Origin: Methanosalsum zhilinae DSM 4017
GTDB taxonomy: Archaea > Halobacteriota > Methanosarcinia > Methanosarcinales > Methanosarcinaceae
DNA: 64,000 bases
Direction: 5' to 3'
Assembly (NCBI RefSeq): GCF_000217995.1
Contig: NC_015676.1
Span: forward strand, 186,001 to 250,000
Position numbers and translations under genes: made by a program. Position 1 is the stretch's first letter. Each line of letters starts with the position of its first letter. Below the pieces are notes generated by a model. It did not search any database. It was given only the letters and a program-made list of their open reading frames with translations, and had not been told where the DNA came from. This document shows, in pieces, positions 11,045-20,421 of this stretch.

Positions 11045-12612
11045 TGTGCACCTGCCCCAATTGACCTTATCATCGCTGCCATTTTTCTTTCGGTCTCCCT
11101 GTATTCATATTCTGGATCTGAATCTGCAACAATACCTGCACCTGCCTGAATGCTTGCAGTACCATTGTTTATGACCACTGTCCTGATAACAATGGCAAAA
11201 TCAGCATCACCATTCCATGTATAATATCCAGCACCTCCTCCATATACACCCCGGGCCGATTTTTCAAGATCGTCAATTATTTCCATTGCACGTATTTTTG
11301 GTGCTCCGGAAAGGGTACCTGCAGGAAAAATTGCCCGTGTCGCATCAAACTGATTACATTCATCCCTCAAAATTCCAGTTACTGTACTTTCAATGTGCTG
11401 CACATGTGAATATTTAACAACACTCATCAGATCCTCTACCTTAACAGTTCCACCCTTTGAAACCATTCTCACGTCATTTCTTCCAAGATCCACAAGCATT
11501 ACATGCTCTGCTCTTTCCTTCTCATCATTTAACATATGGGAGGCATATTTATCATCCTCACTTTCATTCTGGCCCCGGGAACATGTTCCTGCGATTGGAT
11601 TTGTTATTACCTTTCTGTTATGTACTGTAAGCAGGGTTTCAGGACTGGCTCCTACAATGCTCAGATCCCTGAAGTTTAGCAGATACATGTATGGGCTGGG
11701 GTTGATGTTCCTGAGTGCATTGTATAGCTTAAAGGGCTTCTCATCAAAATCGAAGATATATTTTCTTGAGAGAACAACCTGAAATATATCCCCCTCGATT
11801 ATGTGTTCCTTTGCCATGGTAACTGATTGCCTGAATTCATCGCTGCCCATATTGCATGACAAAGTACTGCTGAGTGCAGGCATGCCCTGTTCAGTCTGGA
11901 CACTTTGCTCTGCTTCTTTTAGAAGCCTGTACATATCTGCGGCATCGGATAATGCCTGGTCATATACATGCTCAGGATTGGATTTTTCAGTTACAAGAGG
12001 AGTGAGGACAATGTATGTCCTGTTCTCCAGATGATCAAATAGAAATGTTTTTCCAGTGAATGCAAACTGCATGTCAGGTATTCCTGAATCATATTTCCTT
12101 TTCCGGTCCAGCCAGCAGTCATATACAATATCATAACCATTGTACCCAATTGCTCCTCCAAGAAATGTCTGCCTGTCAAACCTCTGAAAGTTGAGAAAAT
12201 TTGTATCTTCAGGACCAGGGAATATTGTACCAAGTGCATCCAGTACATCCATTCCATCCCTGATTTTACATTTTTTATCAATATCATCTGAAGGGATACA
12301 TACTGATTTCATTTTGGAGGTTATATGCATTGCCAGAGGCGAACCTGTTGAATGGCTTGCTGTAACCTGTCTTTCTTTGATGGAGATAACCAGATCCGGG
12401 TCTGAACCAACAAAGGAAAATCTTGCATGCCTTTTTTCTTTTTCAACTGATTCAAGCAGATATGAATATTCATGGTCCTGCAACTGCGAGTACAGCTGAA
12501 GAGGTGAGGACGCTGTATCCACTGCTGCCATCAGCTGGACAATTGCCGGATAATTTCCGGATTGCCTGACAATCTCTGTAAACTGGTTTTTTGTAAGATC
12601 AAATGAGATCAT
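11041..12612 (-). CDS. trpE: Anthranilate synthase component I
   Basis: 523 residues, chorismate-binding enzyme converting chorismate to anthranilate. The regulatory LLES motif (YLLESVEKEKRHARFSF near residue 50) that forms the tryptophan feedback site is intact, so the enzyme is probably inhibited by Trp. Catalytic motifs include FQVVLSRKY, PSPYMYLL, GASPETL, the GTCSRG loop, MLVDLGRNDV, AIFPAGTLSGAPK and YGGGAGYY. It overlaps trpF by 4 nt upstream and trpG by 4 nt downstream. Confidence 0.97.
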   Translation of the reverse strand: MISFDLTKNQFTEIVRQSGNYPAIVQLMAAVDTASSPLQLYSQLQDHEYSYLLESVEKEKRHARFSFVGSDPDLVISIKERQVTASHSTGSPLAMHITSKMKSVCIPSDDIDKKCKIRDGMDVLDALGTIFPGPEDTNFLNFQRFDRQTFLGGAIGYNGYDIVYDCWLDRKRKYDSGIPDMQFAFTGKTFLFDHLENRTYIVLTPLVTEKSNPEHVYDQALSDAADMYRLLKEAEQSVQTEQGMPALSSTLSCNMGSDEFRQSVTMAKEHIIEGDIFQVVLSRKYIFDFDEKPFKLYNALRNINPSPYMYLLNFRDLSIVGASPETLLTVHNRKVITNPIAGTCSRGQNESEDDKYASHMLNDEKERAEHVMLVDLGRNDVRMVSKGGTVKVEDLMSVVKYSHVQHIESTVTGILRDECNQFDATRAIFPAGTLSGAPKIRAMEIIDDLEKSARGVYGGGAGYYTWNGDADFAIVIRTVVINNGTASIQAGAGIVADSDPEYEYRETERKMAAMIRSIGAGAQ

Positions 12613-13298
12613 TCAATGCACCGTGCCCCTCTGATAAATAGTTCTATTTTTTCCCTGTCCTTTTCTCCATTGGTCTCAATACCTGATGCAGTATCAACTC
12701 CATAGGGTGCAACACAGCGAACTGCCTCTGATATATTGGAAGGGTCAAGTCCTCCTGCAAGTATTACCGGTACCTCTGATTTCTGTACGATTTTTTGGCT
12801 GATATCCCATCTATGAACTCTGCCTGTTCCCCCACTTCCTGCAGAAGAGTGTGAATCAAGCAGCACACCGTCGATCAGGCAATTTTGTGTAAAAGAGTTG
12901 ATCTTTTCTACTATCTTGTCTGTCGCCTGATCAACAGGACCTGCAATTTTTACAGGTATCTGAAATGTTTTGATGATCTGTACATCTGTATTGTCTCTTA
13001 TTTTTTCTATTTCTCTGGTATTCAGATAGGAATGTAACTGTATCACATCCGGCTGAGCAAACTCGATCATCTCAGTTGCATGCTCTGCGTTTTCAGGCAT
13101 GATTACCATTACCGACTTAACGAAAAGAGGTACTTTTGAAATAAGGGCTGCTGCAGTTTGAAGATCAACTTTACGTCGTGTTTTTACAGGAACCTCTGTA
13201 ATGATTCCTACAGCATCAGCTCCAAAACTGGCTGCGGTTTCAATCTCAGCATGAGACTTCATTCCGCATATTTTTACGCGGGGTTGTGCCTGTTTCAT
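12609..13298 (-). CDS. trpF: Phosphoribosylanthranilate isomerase
   Basis: 229 residues, TIM-barrel isomerase of the third tryptophan step. VKICGMK near the N-terminus holds the catalytic Cys, with DGVLLDS and the phosphate-binding VILAGGLDPSNI and GVDTASGIE later on. The start is fixed by the N-terminal position of VKICGM, which forces a 53-bp overlap with the end of trpD in another frame. Confidence 0.95.
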   Translation of the reverse strand: MKQAQPRVKICGMKSHAEIETAASFGADAVGIITEVPVKTRRKVDLQTAAALISKVPLFVKSVMVIMPENAEHATEMIEFAQPDVIQLHSYLNTREIEKIRDNTDVQIIKTFQIPVKIAGPVDQATDKIVEKINSFTQNCLIDGVLLDSHSSAGSGGTGRVHRWDISQKIVQKSEVPVILAGGLDPSNISEAVRCVAPYGVDTASGIETNGEKDREKIELFIRGARCIE

Positions 13299-14313
13299 TA
13301 TATTTTCCTCGACTGTGTGAAAAATCTCTAAACTCCCTGAGTTTTTCCATTGCTTTGTTACTATCGATCAGCTCCTGTGCCATTTCAACTCCTTCTCTGA
13401 CTGAACTAACAGCCCCGGCAACGTACAGTGATGCAGCTGCATTGATCACAACAATATCTCTTTTTGGCCCCTTTTCCCCATTTAATATATACAATATATC
13501 TCTGGCATTCTCTTCCGGGGTACCACCAACTATCTCAGGTGCAGTTGCCTTTTTGATCCCCAGTTGCTGTGGGGTTAGTGTATAGGTCCTGATAACGCCG
13601 TCATCAAGTTCTGCAGCATATGTATCCGAAATATTGGATATCTCATCCATGCGGTCCCCATGTACCACCATTGCCCTTTTGCATCCAAGTTTCTGGAGTA
13701 CATGAGCTATTGGCTTGCATAGATTTTTGTCGTATACTCCTATGACCTGTGCCTCTGCACCTGCAGGGTTTGTCAGTGGTCCCAGAATATTGAAAATTGT
13801 ATGTACTCCCATCTCCTTTCTCAGACCCGCGACTCTTTTCATTGAAGGATGAAACACCGGTGCCAGCATGAACCCTATACCAACCTTTTCTATTGAACAT
13901 TTCACTGCTTCAGGTGAACAGTCTATTTTGATCCCCAGACTGTTAAGGACATCTGCACTGCCTGATAGTGAGGTAACAGAATGGTTACCGTGTTTTGCAA
14001 CAGGAACTCCTGCGGCGGCTGTTACTATTGCAGCAGCTGTTGAAACATTGATGGTGTTGTGCAGGTCTCCCCCTGTACCACATGTGTCCACCATGGTACC
14101 ATTCACATCAGGGTAAATTCTTTTTCCTGCCTTTTTCATACCCATTGCAAACCCTGCGATTTCATCATATGTTGGTCCTTTCATTTTCAGAGCCATCAGG
14201 AACGCACCTATCTGAGCGTCAGTAGCACTGCTGAATATCATACTGACAGCCTTTTCAGCTTCTGCTACTGACAGGCTCTGTCCACTGGTTATTTTCTGTA
14301 TGCATGACCTCAT
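13246..14313 (-). CDS. trpD: Anthranilate phosphoribosyltransferase
   Basis: 355 residues, joining anthranilate to PRPP. The PRPP-binding loop DTCGTGGDLHNTINVST, the KHGNHSVTSLSGSADVL segment, HPSMKRVAGLRKEMG and FNILGPLTNPAGA are classical. The family usually ends at about ...FRDFSHSRGKY. Here about 16 extra residues (NETGTTPRK...) are encoded inside the start of trpF. First gene of the trpDFEG-kinase unit; trpC, trpB and trpA are not in the window. A GGTGAT ribosome-binding site precedes the ATG. Confidence 0.96.
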   Translation of the reverse strand: MRSCIQKITSGQSLSVAEAEKAVSMIFSSATDAQIGAFLMALKMKGPTYDEIAGFAMGMKKAGKRIYPDVNGTMVDTCGTGGDLHNTINVSTAAAIVTAAAGVPVAKHGNHSVTSLSGSADVLNSLGIKIDCSPEAVKCSIEKVGIGFMLAPVFHPSMKRVAGLRKEMGVHTIFNILGPLTNPAGAEAQVIGVYDKNLCKPIAHVLQKLGCKRAMVVHGDRMDEISNISDTYAAELDDGVIRTYTLTPQQLGIKKATAPEIVGGTPEENARDILYILNGEKGPKRDIVVINAAASLYVAGAVSSVREGVEMAQELIDSNKAMEKLREFRDFSHSRGKYNETGTTPRKNMRNEVSC

Positions 14314-14338
14314 ATTATCACCAAATATTATTGCTTAT

Positions 14339-14374
14339 TGTACAAAAATGTACTATACTGTATAATATTTATAG
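14339..14374 (-). promoter_or_regulatory. trp operon promoter with TGTACA operator-like palindrome
   Basis: Read on the minus strand, a TATA box CTATAAATATTATA (14374-14361) is followed by AGTACATTTTTGTACA (14354-14339), an inverted repeat of GTACA around a 4-nt spacer that sits where transcription should start. TGTACA is the TRP-box consensus bound by the TrpY repressor in Methanothermobacter (established knowledge). Its exact match here, at a trp promoter in a different order of methanogens, suggests similar control. The remaining gap up to 14493 holds no gene. Confidence 0.6.
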
Positions 14375-14493
14375 ATATTTGAATATACTTATACATTACG
14401 GTCAAAATAAAAACTTTCAGATAATCGGACCTGTAAGAAATCAGAGATAAAAAAAAAGTTGTCTCAAATGTGATAAAATCACAGGATTCTCAG

Positions 14494-15975
14494 TTACTGA
14501 CTAAGCTGCAAGCCTGCAATTTCGTACAATCTGCTCATATCCAGATTTTCGAATACCATGTCTGCCAGATCCTCATAAGGATCTATGACAGCATTTTGTT
14601 CAGGAATGTACTCAAGGCCCTTTTTCCTGTACAGGTACCTTATAAGGGCATTTCTGATATTCTCATTCTCGAACAACCCATGAAAATATGTACCAAAGAT
14701 CAGGCCTGTGCTGTCAATACATCCATCATCCTCAAATACAAAATCCTTTGATGTGGAATTACCCATATGTATCTCATAGCCTGATACTGCCTCTCCTTTT
14801 ATAGGATCAAATATTTCTCCGCCTGCAGTGATCGCTTTTGTAACCTGAACTGTCTTTTTCTTATATAGCTTGAAAGTAGTTTCAATGTCAAGAAGCCCCA
14901 GGCCTTCATATTCGCGGTTCTCTCCGCCTTCTACTCCGGAATCATATATTATTTTTCCCAGCATCTGGTATCCCCCGCAGATGCCTATGATCGGACCTTT
15001 ACCACTGAACTTTTTGATCTGGTTGTATAGCCTGCTCTTTTTCAGATCGCAAAGATCACTTATGGTGTTTTTTGTTCCAGGTAAGATGACTGCATCCGGT
15101 GTACCAAGATCCTCATCAAGGTCCACATATCTAATATGGGCCAGGTTCTCAAGGGGCTCGAAATCAGTGAAGTTGGATATTCTTGGAAAACGGATTACTG
15201 CAATTTCAATATCATGGTCAGAAGGTGTGCTGCCAGCCTTATCATCGATTGAGACCGAGTCTTCAGACGGAATCCCGAGTTTAGAATAGGGCAGAACTCC
15301 AAGTACAGGAATCCCTGTCTTTTCTTCAAGCTGCCTTAGCCCGGGTTCAAGGATAGCAATATCTCCCCTGAACTTGTTGATAATGAATCCCTTAACATTT
15401 GCGCGAACATCGTCTGGCAGAAGTTCCAGTGTTCCATAAAGGCTTGCAAACACCCCTCCCCTTTCAATATCTCCCACAAGAATAATGGGTGCATCTGTCA
15501 GCCGGGCGGTTCCGATATTAACGATATCCCTGTCATAAAGATTGATTTCAGCAGCTCCTCCTGCCCCTTCCATTACAATAATCTCATACTCTTCACCCAG
15601 ACGTCTGAGTGCACCTTCAAGTATCTCATGCATTGTGTGTATGGAATCATAATATTCACCTGCTGCCTTGTCTGCATAGGGCTCTCCAAGTATGATCACC
15701 TGAGATTGCCTGTCCCCTTTAGGTTTTAGAAGGACGGGATTCATGTCAGCAGTGGGCTCAACACCTGCAGCTTTTGCCTGAATAGCCTGAGCAATTCCTA
15801 TTTCTTTACCATCAGCTGTAATCCATGAATTGAGACTCATATTCTGGGCTTTAAAAGGCGCAACTCTGTATTCCTTTGAAAGAATCCTGCAGATAGCGGT
15901 TACTATTGCACTTTTTCCTACATGCGAAGCAGTCCCCAATATCAGCAGATACCCGGGTTTTGTTTTTGTAATCAT
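14494..15975 (-). CDS. cbiP: Cobyric acid synthase
   Basis: 493 residues, amidating the b, d, e and g side chains of adenosylcobyrinic acid a,c-diamide. The N-terminal dethiobiotin-synthetase-like ATP-binding domain starts LILGTASHVGKSAIVTAI and has KAQNMSLNSWITADG. The C-terminal class I amidotransferase domain carries VILPGTKNTISDL, the nucleophile in GICGGYQMLG and the catalytic His in YFHGLFEN. It is transcribed away from the cbiT-C cluster, sharing a 112-bp divergent promoter region. Confidence 0.96.
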   Translation of the reverse strand: MITKTKPGYLLILGTASHVGKSAIVTAICRILSKEYRVAPFKAQNMSLNSWITADGKEIGIAQAIQAKAAGVEPTADMNPVLLKPKGDRQSQVIILGEPYADKAAGEYYDSIHTMHEILEGALRRLGEEYEIIVMEGAGGAAEINLYDRDIVNIGTARLTDAPIILVGDIERGGVFASLYGTLELLPDDVRANVKGFIINKFRGDIAILEPGLRQLEEKTGIPVLGVLPYSKLGIPSEDSVSIDDKAGSTPSDHDIEIAVIRFPRISNFTDFEPLENLAHIRYVDLDEDLGTPDAVILPGTKNTISDLCDLKKSRLYNQIKKFSGKGPIIGICGGYQMLGKIIYDSGVEGGENREYEGLGLLDIETTFKLYKKKTVQVTKAITAGGEIFDPIKGEAVSGYEIHMGNSTSKDFVFEDDGCIDSTGLIFGTYFHGLFENENIRNALIRYLYRKKGLEYIPEQNAVIDPYEDLADMVFENLDMSRLYEIAGLQLSQ

Positions 15976-16087
15976 TCAGGACAACTCCAAGTAATAAGTT
16001 TTATCAGGAAACAATTCTATGTAATTAAAAACTTACTGAAACAAATTATGTTTAGTTAACTACAATTTACTTAATCTGGGTGAAAGA

Positions 16088-16636
16088 TTGTCAGATCTAC
16101 TACATATAAGCGGCGGCCCGACAAAGCCGGAGATTATCGCAATATCCCTGTCCAAGCTGGAACTTGCTGAAGGATCCACATTTGTTGATGTGGGATGCGG
16201 CACAGGTGCAGTTTCAATAGCTGCTTCAAGACAGGTACGCAACCTAAAGATATATGCCATCGATGCAAGAGATGAGGCTATCCGGGTTGCAGGTGAGAAC
16301 TTCAAAAATACTGGTACCAATGCCAGTCTGATACATGGCGAAGTATCAAAGGTTTTAAGTCAACAGAAGGATATTGATACAATCGACTGTGCATTTATTG
16401 GTGGAACCAGAAATATTCAGCAGGTACTTGAGATACTTTTGCACAAAGGTGCAAAGAACATCGTGGTAAATGCAGTAAGAATCGAGACTGTTGTAAGGAC
16501 CATGAACAGGATGCAAGAACTTGGAATATTTGATGAGGTATTGCACGTGGCGGTATCACGTGGAAAATCAATTACAGGAGAAACAATGTTTCAGCCTGAG
16601 AATCCTGTATATATTATTGTAGGCAGGTCTGGCTGA
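16088..16636 (+). CDS. cbiT: Cobalt-precorrin-6B C15-methyltransferase (decarboxylating)
   Basis: 182 residues from a TTG at 16088. It methylates C15 and decarboxylates the acetate side chain at C12 of the corrin precursor. GGPTKPEI is the CbiT signature, and the SAM-binding motif is VDVGCGTGAVS. It opens the cbiT-L-F-G-GH-C cluster. CbiE, which usually accompanies it, is not in the window. Confidence 0.94.
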   Translation: MSDLLHISGGPTKPEIIAISLSKLELAEGSTFVDVGCGTGAVSIAASRQVRNLKIYAIDARDEAIRVAGENFKNTGTNASLIHGEVSKVLSQQKDIDTIDCAFIGGTRNIQQVLEILLHKGAKNIVVNAVRIETVVRTMNRMQELGIFDEVLHVAVSRGKSITGETMFQPENPVYIIVGRSG

Positions 16637-16666
16637 AGATTATAGTTGATATAACGGAGATTAAAA

Positions 16667-17278
16667 ATGCTTATAGGAGTAGGACTTGGACCAGGAGATC
16701 CACAGCTTTTGACATTGAAAGCCATTGAAACACTGAAAAATAGTGACAAGGTATATGTACCCGGCAGAATGGCCGCGGAACTGGTTGAACCATATGCTGA
16801 TGCTGAAATTCTGGACTTTCCAATGATCAGGGACTATGATACTCTCAATGATATATGGAAAAAAAACGCAGATCAGATCGCAGATCATGCAAAAAGATCA
16901 ATGGTGTCTTTTGGACTGATCGGGGATCCGAATTTTTTCTCGACATTCACACATCTTAAAAGGGTGATGAACAGATACTATCCTGATGTTGAGGTGGAAA
17001 CTGTACCGGGAATAAGTTCTATTACCTCCTTTGCTTCAAGAACAGGCTCTGAAATCGATTCTTCCTTTGAGGTAACGGATGGGAGCCAGGTCAGCTATAA
17101 GATAGCTCTAAAGGCCCGCCATCCCCGGGAACTTATGGATAAGTTCTCTGAAGAAGGTTACAATGAGTTCGTTTTTGCAGAAAGACTGTTCTCAGAGAAG
17201 GAAACAATAATAACAAACATTGCAGACATTCCTGAAAAGGGCAATTATTTCAGTATCCTCTATGCAGGAAAAAAATGA
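16667..17278 (+). CDS. cbiL: Cobalt-factor II C20-methyltransferase
   Basis: 203 residues, tetrapyrrole methylase fold: [16 protein letters not shown] at the start, then [13 protein letters not shown] and [15 protein letters not shown] for SAM binding. It adds the C20 methyl group, later lost with that carbon. It is somewhat shorter than bacterial CbiL (~230 residues), the difference being mainly in the C-terminal half. Confidence 0.93.
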   Translation: MLIGVGLGPGDPQLLTLKAIETLKNSDKVYVPGRMAAELVEPYADAEILDFPMIRDYDTLNDIWKKNADQIADHAKRSMVSFGLIGDPNFFSTFTHLKRVMNRYYPDVEVETVPGISSITSFASRTGSEIDSSFEVTDGSQVSYKIALKARHPRELMDKFSEEGYNEFVFAERLFSEKETIITNIADIPEKGNYFSILYAGKK

Positions 17279-17294
17279 TAACAGGTGTAATCAT

Positions 17295-18026
17295 ATGACT
17301 GATAGGAAAGTATATTTTGTTGGTGCAGGCCCGGGTGATCCAAAACTGATAACTGTTAGGGGTAAGGAACTTCTCGAAAATGCTGATCTGGTTGTGTATG
17401 CAGGTTCCCTGATCAATCCTATAGTTCTTGACTACTCAGATGGAAAAAAGGTTGATAGTTATGGCCTGACACTGGATGAGATCACTGAAATGATGGCAGA
17501 AAGTGTCAATGAAGGCAAGATGGTTGTACGCCTTCACAGTGGAGATCCGTCTCTGTATGGTTCCATAGTGGAGCAGATGGAGGAACTGAAGAAGTATGAG
17601 ATTGAGGTTGAAAGGGTTCCAGGTGTTTCTTCCATATTTGCATCAGCTGCAGCTTTGAATACTCAGCTGACACTCAATGGTGTATCTGATTCTCTGATAA
17701 TAACCAGGCCTGCAGGAAAAACGCTTGAACAGGACCTGATTGCCGAATTTTCACGCCTGAATTCTACTATGGCAGTGTTTCTGGGTACCCAGAAAATAGA
17801 GCAGATCATGAACAAGGTTGAGTGTCCAAAAGATACACCTGTGGCTGTCATCTACCATGCATCATGGGATGATGAAAAGGTCATAAGGGGTACAGTTGAG
17901 GATATTGCTGATAGGGTTAAGGAAGCAGGTATCAAACGTTCAGCTATGATAATCATAGGTGGTGTGGTTGATCCTAAAAATTACAGGAGGTCGCACCTAT
18001 ACGGAGTTGCGCAGGATCCGCTGTAA
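17295..18026 (+). CDS. cbiF: Cobalt-precorrin-4 C11-methyltransferase
   Basis: 243 residues from ATG 17295, chosen because AGGTG stands 8 nt upstream. A longer frame reaching 17220 only shadows the end of cbiL. Motifs are [48 protein letters not shown] and the late [13 protein letters not shown]. It methylates C11 in the anaerobic pathway. Its last nine codons overlap the probable start of cbiG. Confidence 0.95.
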   Translation: MTDRKVYFVGAGPGDPKLITVRGKELLENADLVVYAGSLINPIVLDYSDGKKVDSYGLTLDEITEMMAESVNEGKMVVRLHSGDPSLYGSIVEQMEELKKYEIEVERVPGVSSIFASAAALNTQLTLNGVSDSLIITRPAGKTLEQDLIAEFSRLNSTMAVFLGTQKIEQIMNKVECPKDTPVAVIYHASWDDEKVIRGTVEDIADRVKEAGIKRSAMIIIGGVVDPKNYRRSHLYGVAQDPL

Positions 18027-18529
18027 TCACTTTTGAGCGGAATCTGGAAGCTGCCAGAAAGGTGGCTGATCACCTGGGTGCTGATATCCTGGTATATAAA
18101 AAAGGCATTTTCAGGTCAGCATTTGAGAATTATCATTCAATTATAGCTCTGTTTGCCACAGGGATAGTGGTCAGGGAAATTGCTCCACTTATCACTGATA
18201 AGTGGGAGGATCCGGCAGTTATTGTCATGGATTCTAACCTGAACTTTGCCATACCTCTCCTTGGCGGTCATCATGGTGCAAATGAAATAGTGCGCAGACT
18301 CTGCGAACTTGGGTGTATTCCGGTGATCACAACAGCAACAGAGGTACATGGCAAGCAGTCGGTAGAGGGCGTTGCCCGGGCTCTTGGATGCGAGATCATT
18401 AATAGGGACTCAACACGGGCAGTAAACTGTGCTTTTCTTGACCAGGATGTCGAAGTGCTGGAGATAAGCGGTCCCAGAGTAGTCATTGTTGATGATGATG
18501 TATCTGTGCTAAAGCGCAGGAAGGAATGA
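17999..18529 (+). CDS. cbiG: CbiG N-terminal half (cobalt-precorrin-5A hydrolase), probable ATA start
   Basis: The conserved core ([41 protein letters not shown]) is the N-terminal region of CbiG, which opens the delta-lactone of cobalt-precorrin-5A. The first ordinary start codon in frame is GTG at 18062, but coding similarity continues upstream ([14 protein letters not shown]). Between the stop codon TAA at 17975 and this GTG there is no ATG, GTG or TTG. A perfect GGAGGT (17986-17991) stands 7 nt before ATA 17999, which I take as the start (176 residues). The C-terminal CbiG domain is absent here and is found fused to the next gene. Confidence 0.8.
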   Translation: MRSCAGSAVITFERNLEAARKVADHLGADILVYKKGIFRSAFENYHSIIALFATGIVVREIAPLITDKWEDPAVIVMDSNLNFAIPLLGGHHGANEIVRRLCELGCIPVITTATEVHGKQSVEGVARALGCEIINRDSTRAVNCAFLDQDVEVLEISGPRVVIVDDDVSVLKRRKE

Positions 18530-19680
18530 AATGGATAGTGATTAATGATATGCTGGTCGTAGGTGTAGGTGCAAGAAAAGGTATTGATTCGGCTGAAGCA
18601 GTTGATGCAATTAGCCGGGCACTTGATGAAGCAGACTGCAGTATGCAGGATGTGCGGTTTCTGGCATCTGCAAAATTGAAGGAGAATGAAAGCGGACTAC
18701 TGGAAGCAGCCCGGATACTTGATATTGAAATCAGGTTCCTTCCGCATGAGCTGCTCAACAGCTACATTACACCATCCCCCTCCCAGGCACAGCGCTTTGG
18801 TCTGACAGGTGTTGCAGAACCTGCTGCACTTGCACTTTCTGAGAATAAGAGATTGATATTTAAAAAAAAGTTTATGGAAGGATTACAGTTGCAATCGCAG
18901 AATAATGTAAGCACAAAAAAAGGAAGACTGTATATAGTAGGTATAGGCCCAGGCTCCACGGATCACATGACAGTTAAGGCGTGTGAGGTTCTCAGAAGGT
19001 CTGATTATGTGATCGGAAACGGGACCTATCTTGACCAGATAGCGGATCTGCTGGACAAACAGGAGATTATTCGCAGTTCAATGGGCAAGGAAGTGGACAG
19101 GGCCAGCCAGGCAGTTGAACTCTCACAGGAGGGTGAGGTATCCATCATCAGTGGAGGCGATGCGAATGTATATGGTATGGCAGGTCTTGTTCTGGAAGTT
19201 GCAGAGCATACAGGTCTTGATGTTGAGATTGAGGTTGTACCAGGGGTTACGGCAATAACAGCTGCTGCAAGTATCCTGGGAGCACCTATTGTAAATGACT
19301 TTGCTGTCATCAGCCTGAGCGATCTGCTCACACCCTGGGAGATGATCGAAAAAAGGCTGGAAGCAGCAGCATCCACAGACTTTGTGATTTCTCTTTACAA
19401 TCCAAAGAGCCGCCAGAGAAGATCGAATTTCAGCAGGGCAATTGATATAATTAAAAAACACCGGGCTGATTCGGTTCCTGTAGGTCTTGTAAAAAATGCA
19501 CTCAGAGGCCAGGATGAGGATTGTGTTGTCACCACCCTGGGAGAGGTGCTCAAATATAATGAATGGGTGGATATGAGCACAACCATACTTGTTACAAACA
19601 GCGAGTCCAGGATATGGGAAAATAACAGTACCAAAAGAATAATTACTCCAAGGGGGTATCATCGTAAATATGACTACTGA
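18526..19680 (+). CDS. CbiG C-terminal domain fused to CbiH (precorrin-3B C17-methyltransferase)
   Basis: 384 residues. Residues 1-115 (VVGVGARKGIDSAEAVDAI, VRFLASAKLKENESGLLEAA, FGLTGVAEPAALAL) form the CbiG C-terminal domain. After a linker, residues ~132-384 are a complete tetrapyrrole methylase of the CbiH/CobJ type (LYIVGIGPGSTDHMTVKA, SGGDANVYGMAGL, VPGVTAITAAASILGAP, VISLYNPKSRQRRSNF). CbiH ring-contracts and methylates C17; the CbiG part acts on the next intermediate. The ATG overlaps the cbiG stop (ATGA), and GGAAGGA precedes it. Confidence 0.92.
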   Translation: MKWIVINDMLVVGVGARKGIDSAEAVDAISRALDEADCSMQDVRFLASAKLKENESGLLEAARILDIEIRFLPHELLNSYITPSPSQAQRFGLTGVAEPAALALSENKRLIFKKKFMEGLQLQSQNNVSTKKGRLYIVGIGPGSTDHMTVKACEVLRRSDYVIGNGTYLDQIADLLDKQEIIRSSMGKEVDRASQAVELSQEGEVSIISGGDANVYGMAGLVLEVAEHTGLDVEIEVVPGVTAITAAASILGAPIVNDFAVISLSDLLTPWEMIEKRLEAAASTDFVISLYNPKSRQRRSNFSRAIDIIKKHRADSVPVGLVKNALRGQDEDCVVTTLGEVLKYNEWVDMSTTILVTNSESRIWENNSTKRIITPRGYHRKYDY

Positions 19681-20389
19681 AAAAAGCAATAAAATTCCGG
19701 TTGATGAACTTGGCGATCTTGTCCAGTTCACCACAGATATTGATCAGGAACTGGTTGAAAAATGCAGGGACCTTGGTGCACATACACAGGAAGCAAAGGC
19801 CATTTCCATGACCAGCAGAAACATTGCCCGCCTCATTGTAGGTGACAGGACCCAGGAAGACCGTATACGTCAGAGGTGTATGATCGCAACCGGTGATCCA
19901 GGTGTAGCTTATCTGATGCAGTTTAAGGATAATCCGATCCAGGCAGGTATCGAAGCTATCAGGAATGGGGCACCCATATTTGTTGATATCAATATGGTAA
20001 AGACCGGAATAAGCAAGAGAGGCCATACAAGTGAAGTAATCTGTGTTCTGGATAAGGACCCTGATGCTGAACTTGCCCATAAGTACGGAATAACCCGCAC
20101 CTCTGCAGGTTTTCTTGCATGCAGGGACCAGCTGAACGGATCAATAATTGCCATAGGGAATGCACCATCAGCTGCCCTTACAGTCTGCAGACTCATAGAA
20201 CACGGTGTCAGGCCTGCTCTTGTTGTAGGTACTCCGGTAGGGTTTGTGAATGCAGCCGAATCCAAGGAAATGGTCCGGAAGATGGATGTGCCGTCAATAA
20301 CCTGTGTGGGAACCCGGGGAGGAACTCCAATAGCTGTTGCCTGTGTCAATGAACTGATCGCAATGTCCAATGAAGAGGATTCTGTATAA
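19670..20389 (+). CDS. cbiC: Cobalt-precorrin-8 methylmutase
   Basis: 239 residues, overlapping cbiGH by 11 nt. It moves the C11 methyl to C12, giving cobyrinic acid. Recognisable segments are MTSRNIARLIVGD near residue 42, PIFVDINMVKTGI and the closing GTRGGTPIAVACVNEL with GNAPSAAL before it. Last gene of the cluster; convergent with ccdA, 32 bp away. Confidence 0.95.
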   Translation: MTTEKSNKIPVDELGDLVQFTTDIDQELVEKCRDLGAHTQEAKAISMTSRNIARLIVGDRTQEDRIRQRCMIATGDPGVAYLMQFKDNPIQAGIEAIRNGAPIFVDINMVKTGISKRGHTSEVICVLDKDPDAELAHKYGITRTSAGFLACRDQLNGSIIAIGNAPSAALTVCRLIEHGVRPALVVGTPVGFVNAAESKEMVRKMDVPSITCVGTRGGTPIAVACVNELIAMSNEEDSV

Positions 20390-20421
20390 TCTAAGATAAT
20401 TCAGTAGAATCCCTACTTTTT

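Noticed and set aside
15976-16087. Cobalamin riboswitch before the cbi genes
   Set aside because: The divergent gap is only 112 bp, and no B12-box pattern is present; such riboswitches are not expected in these archaea.
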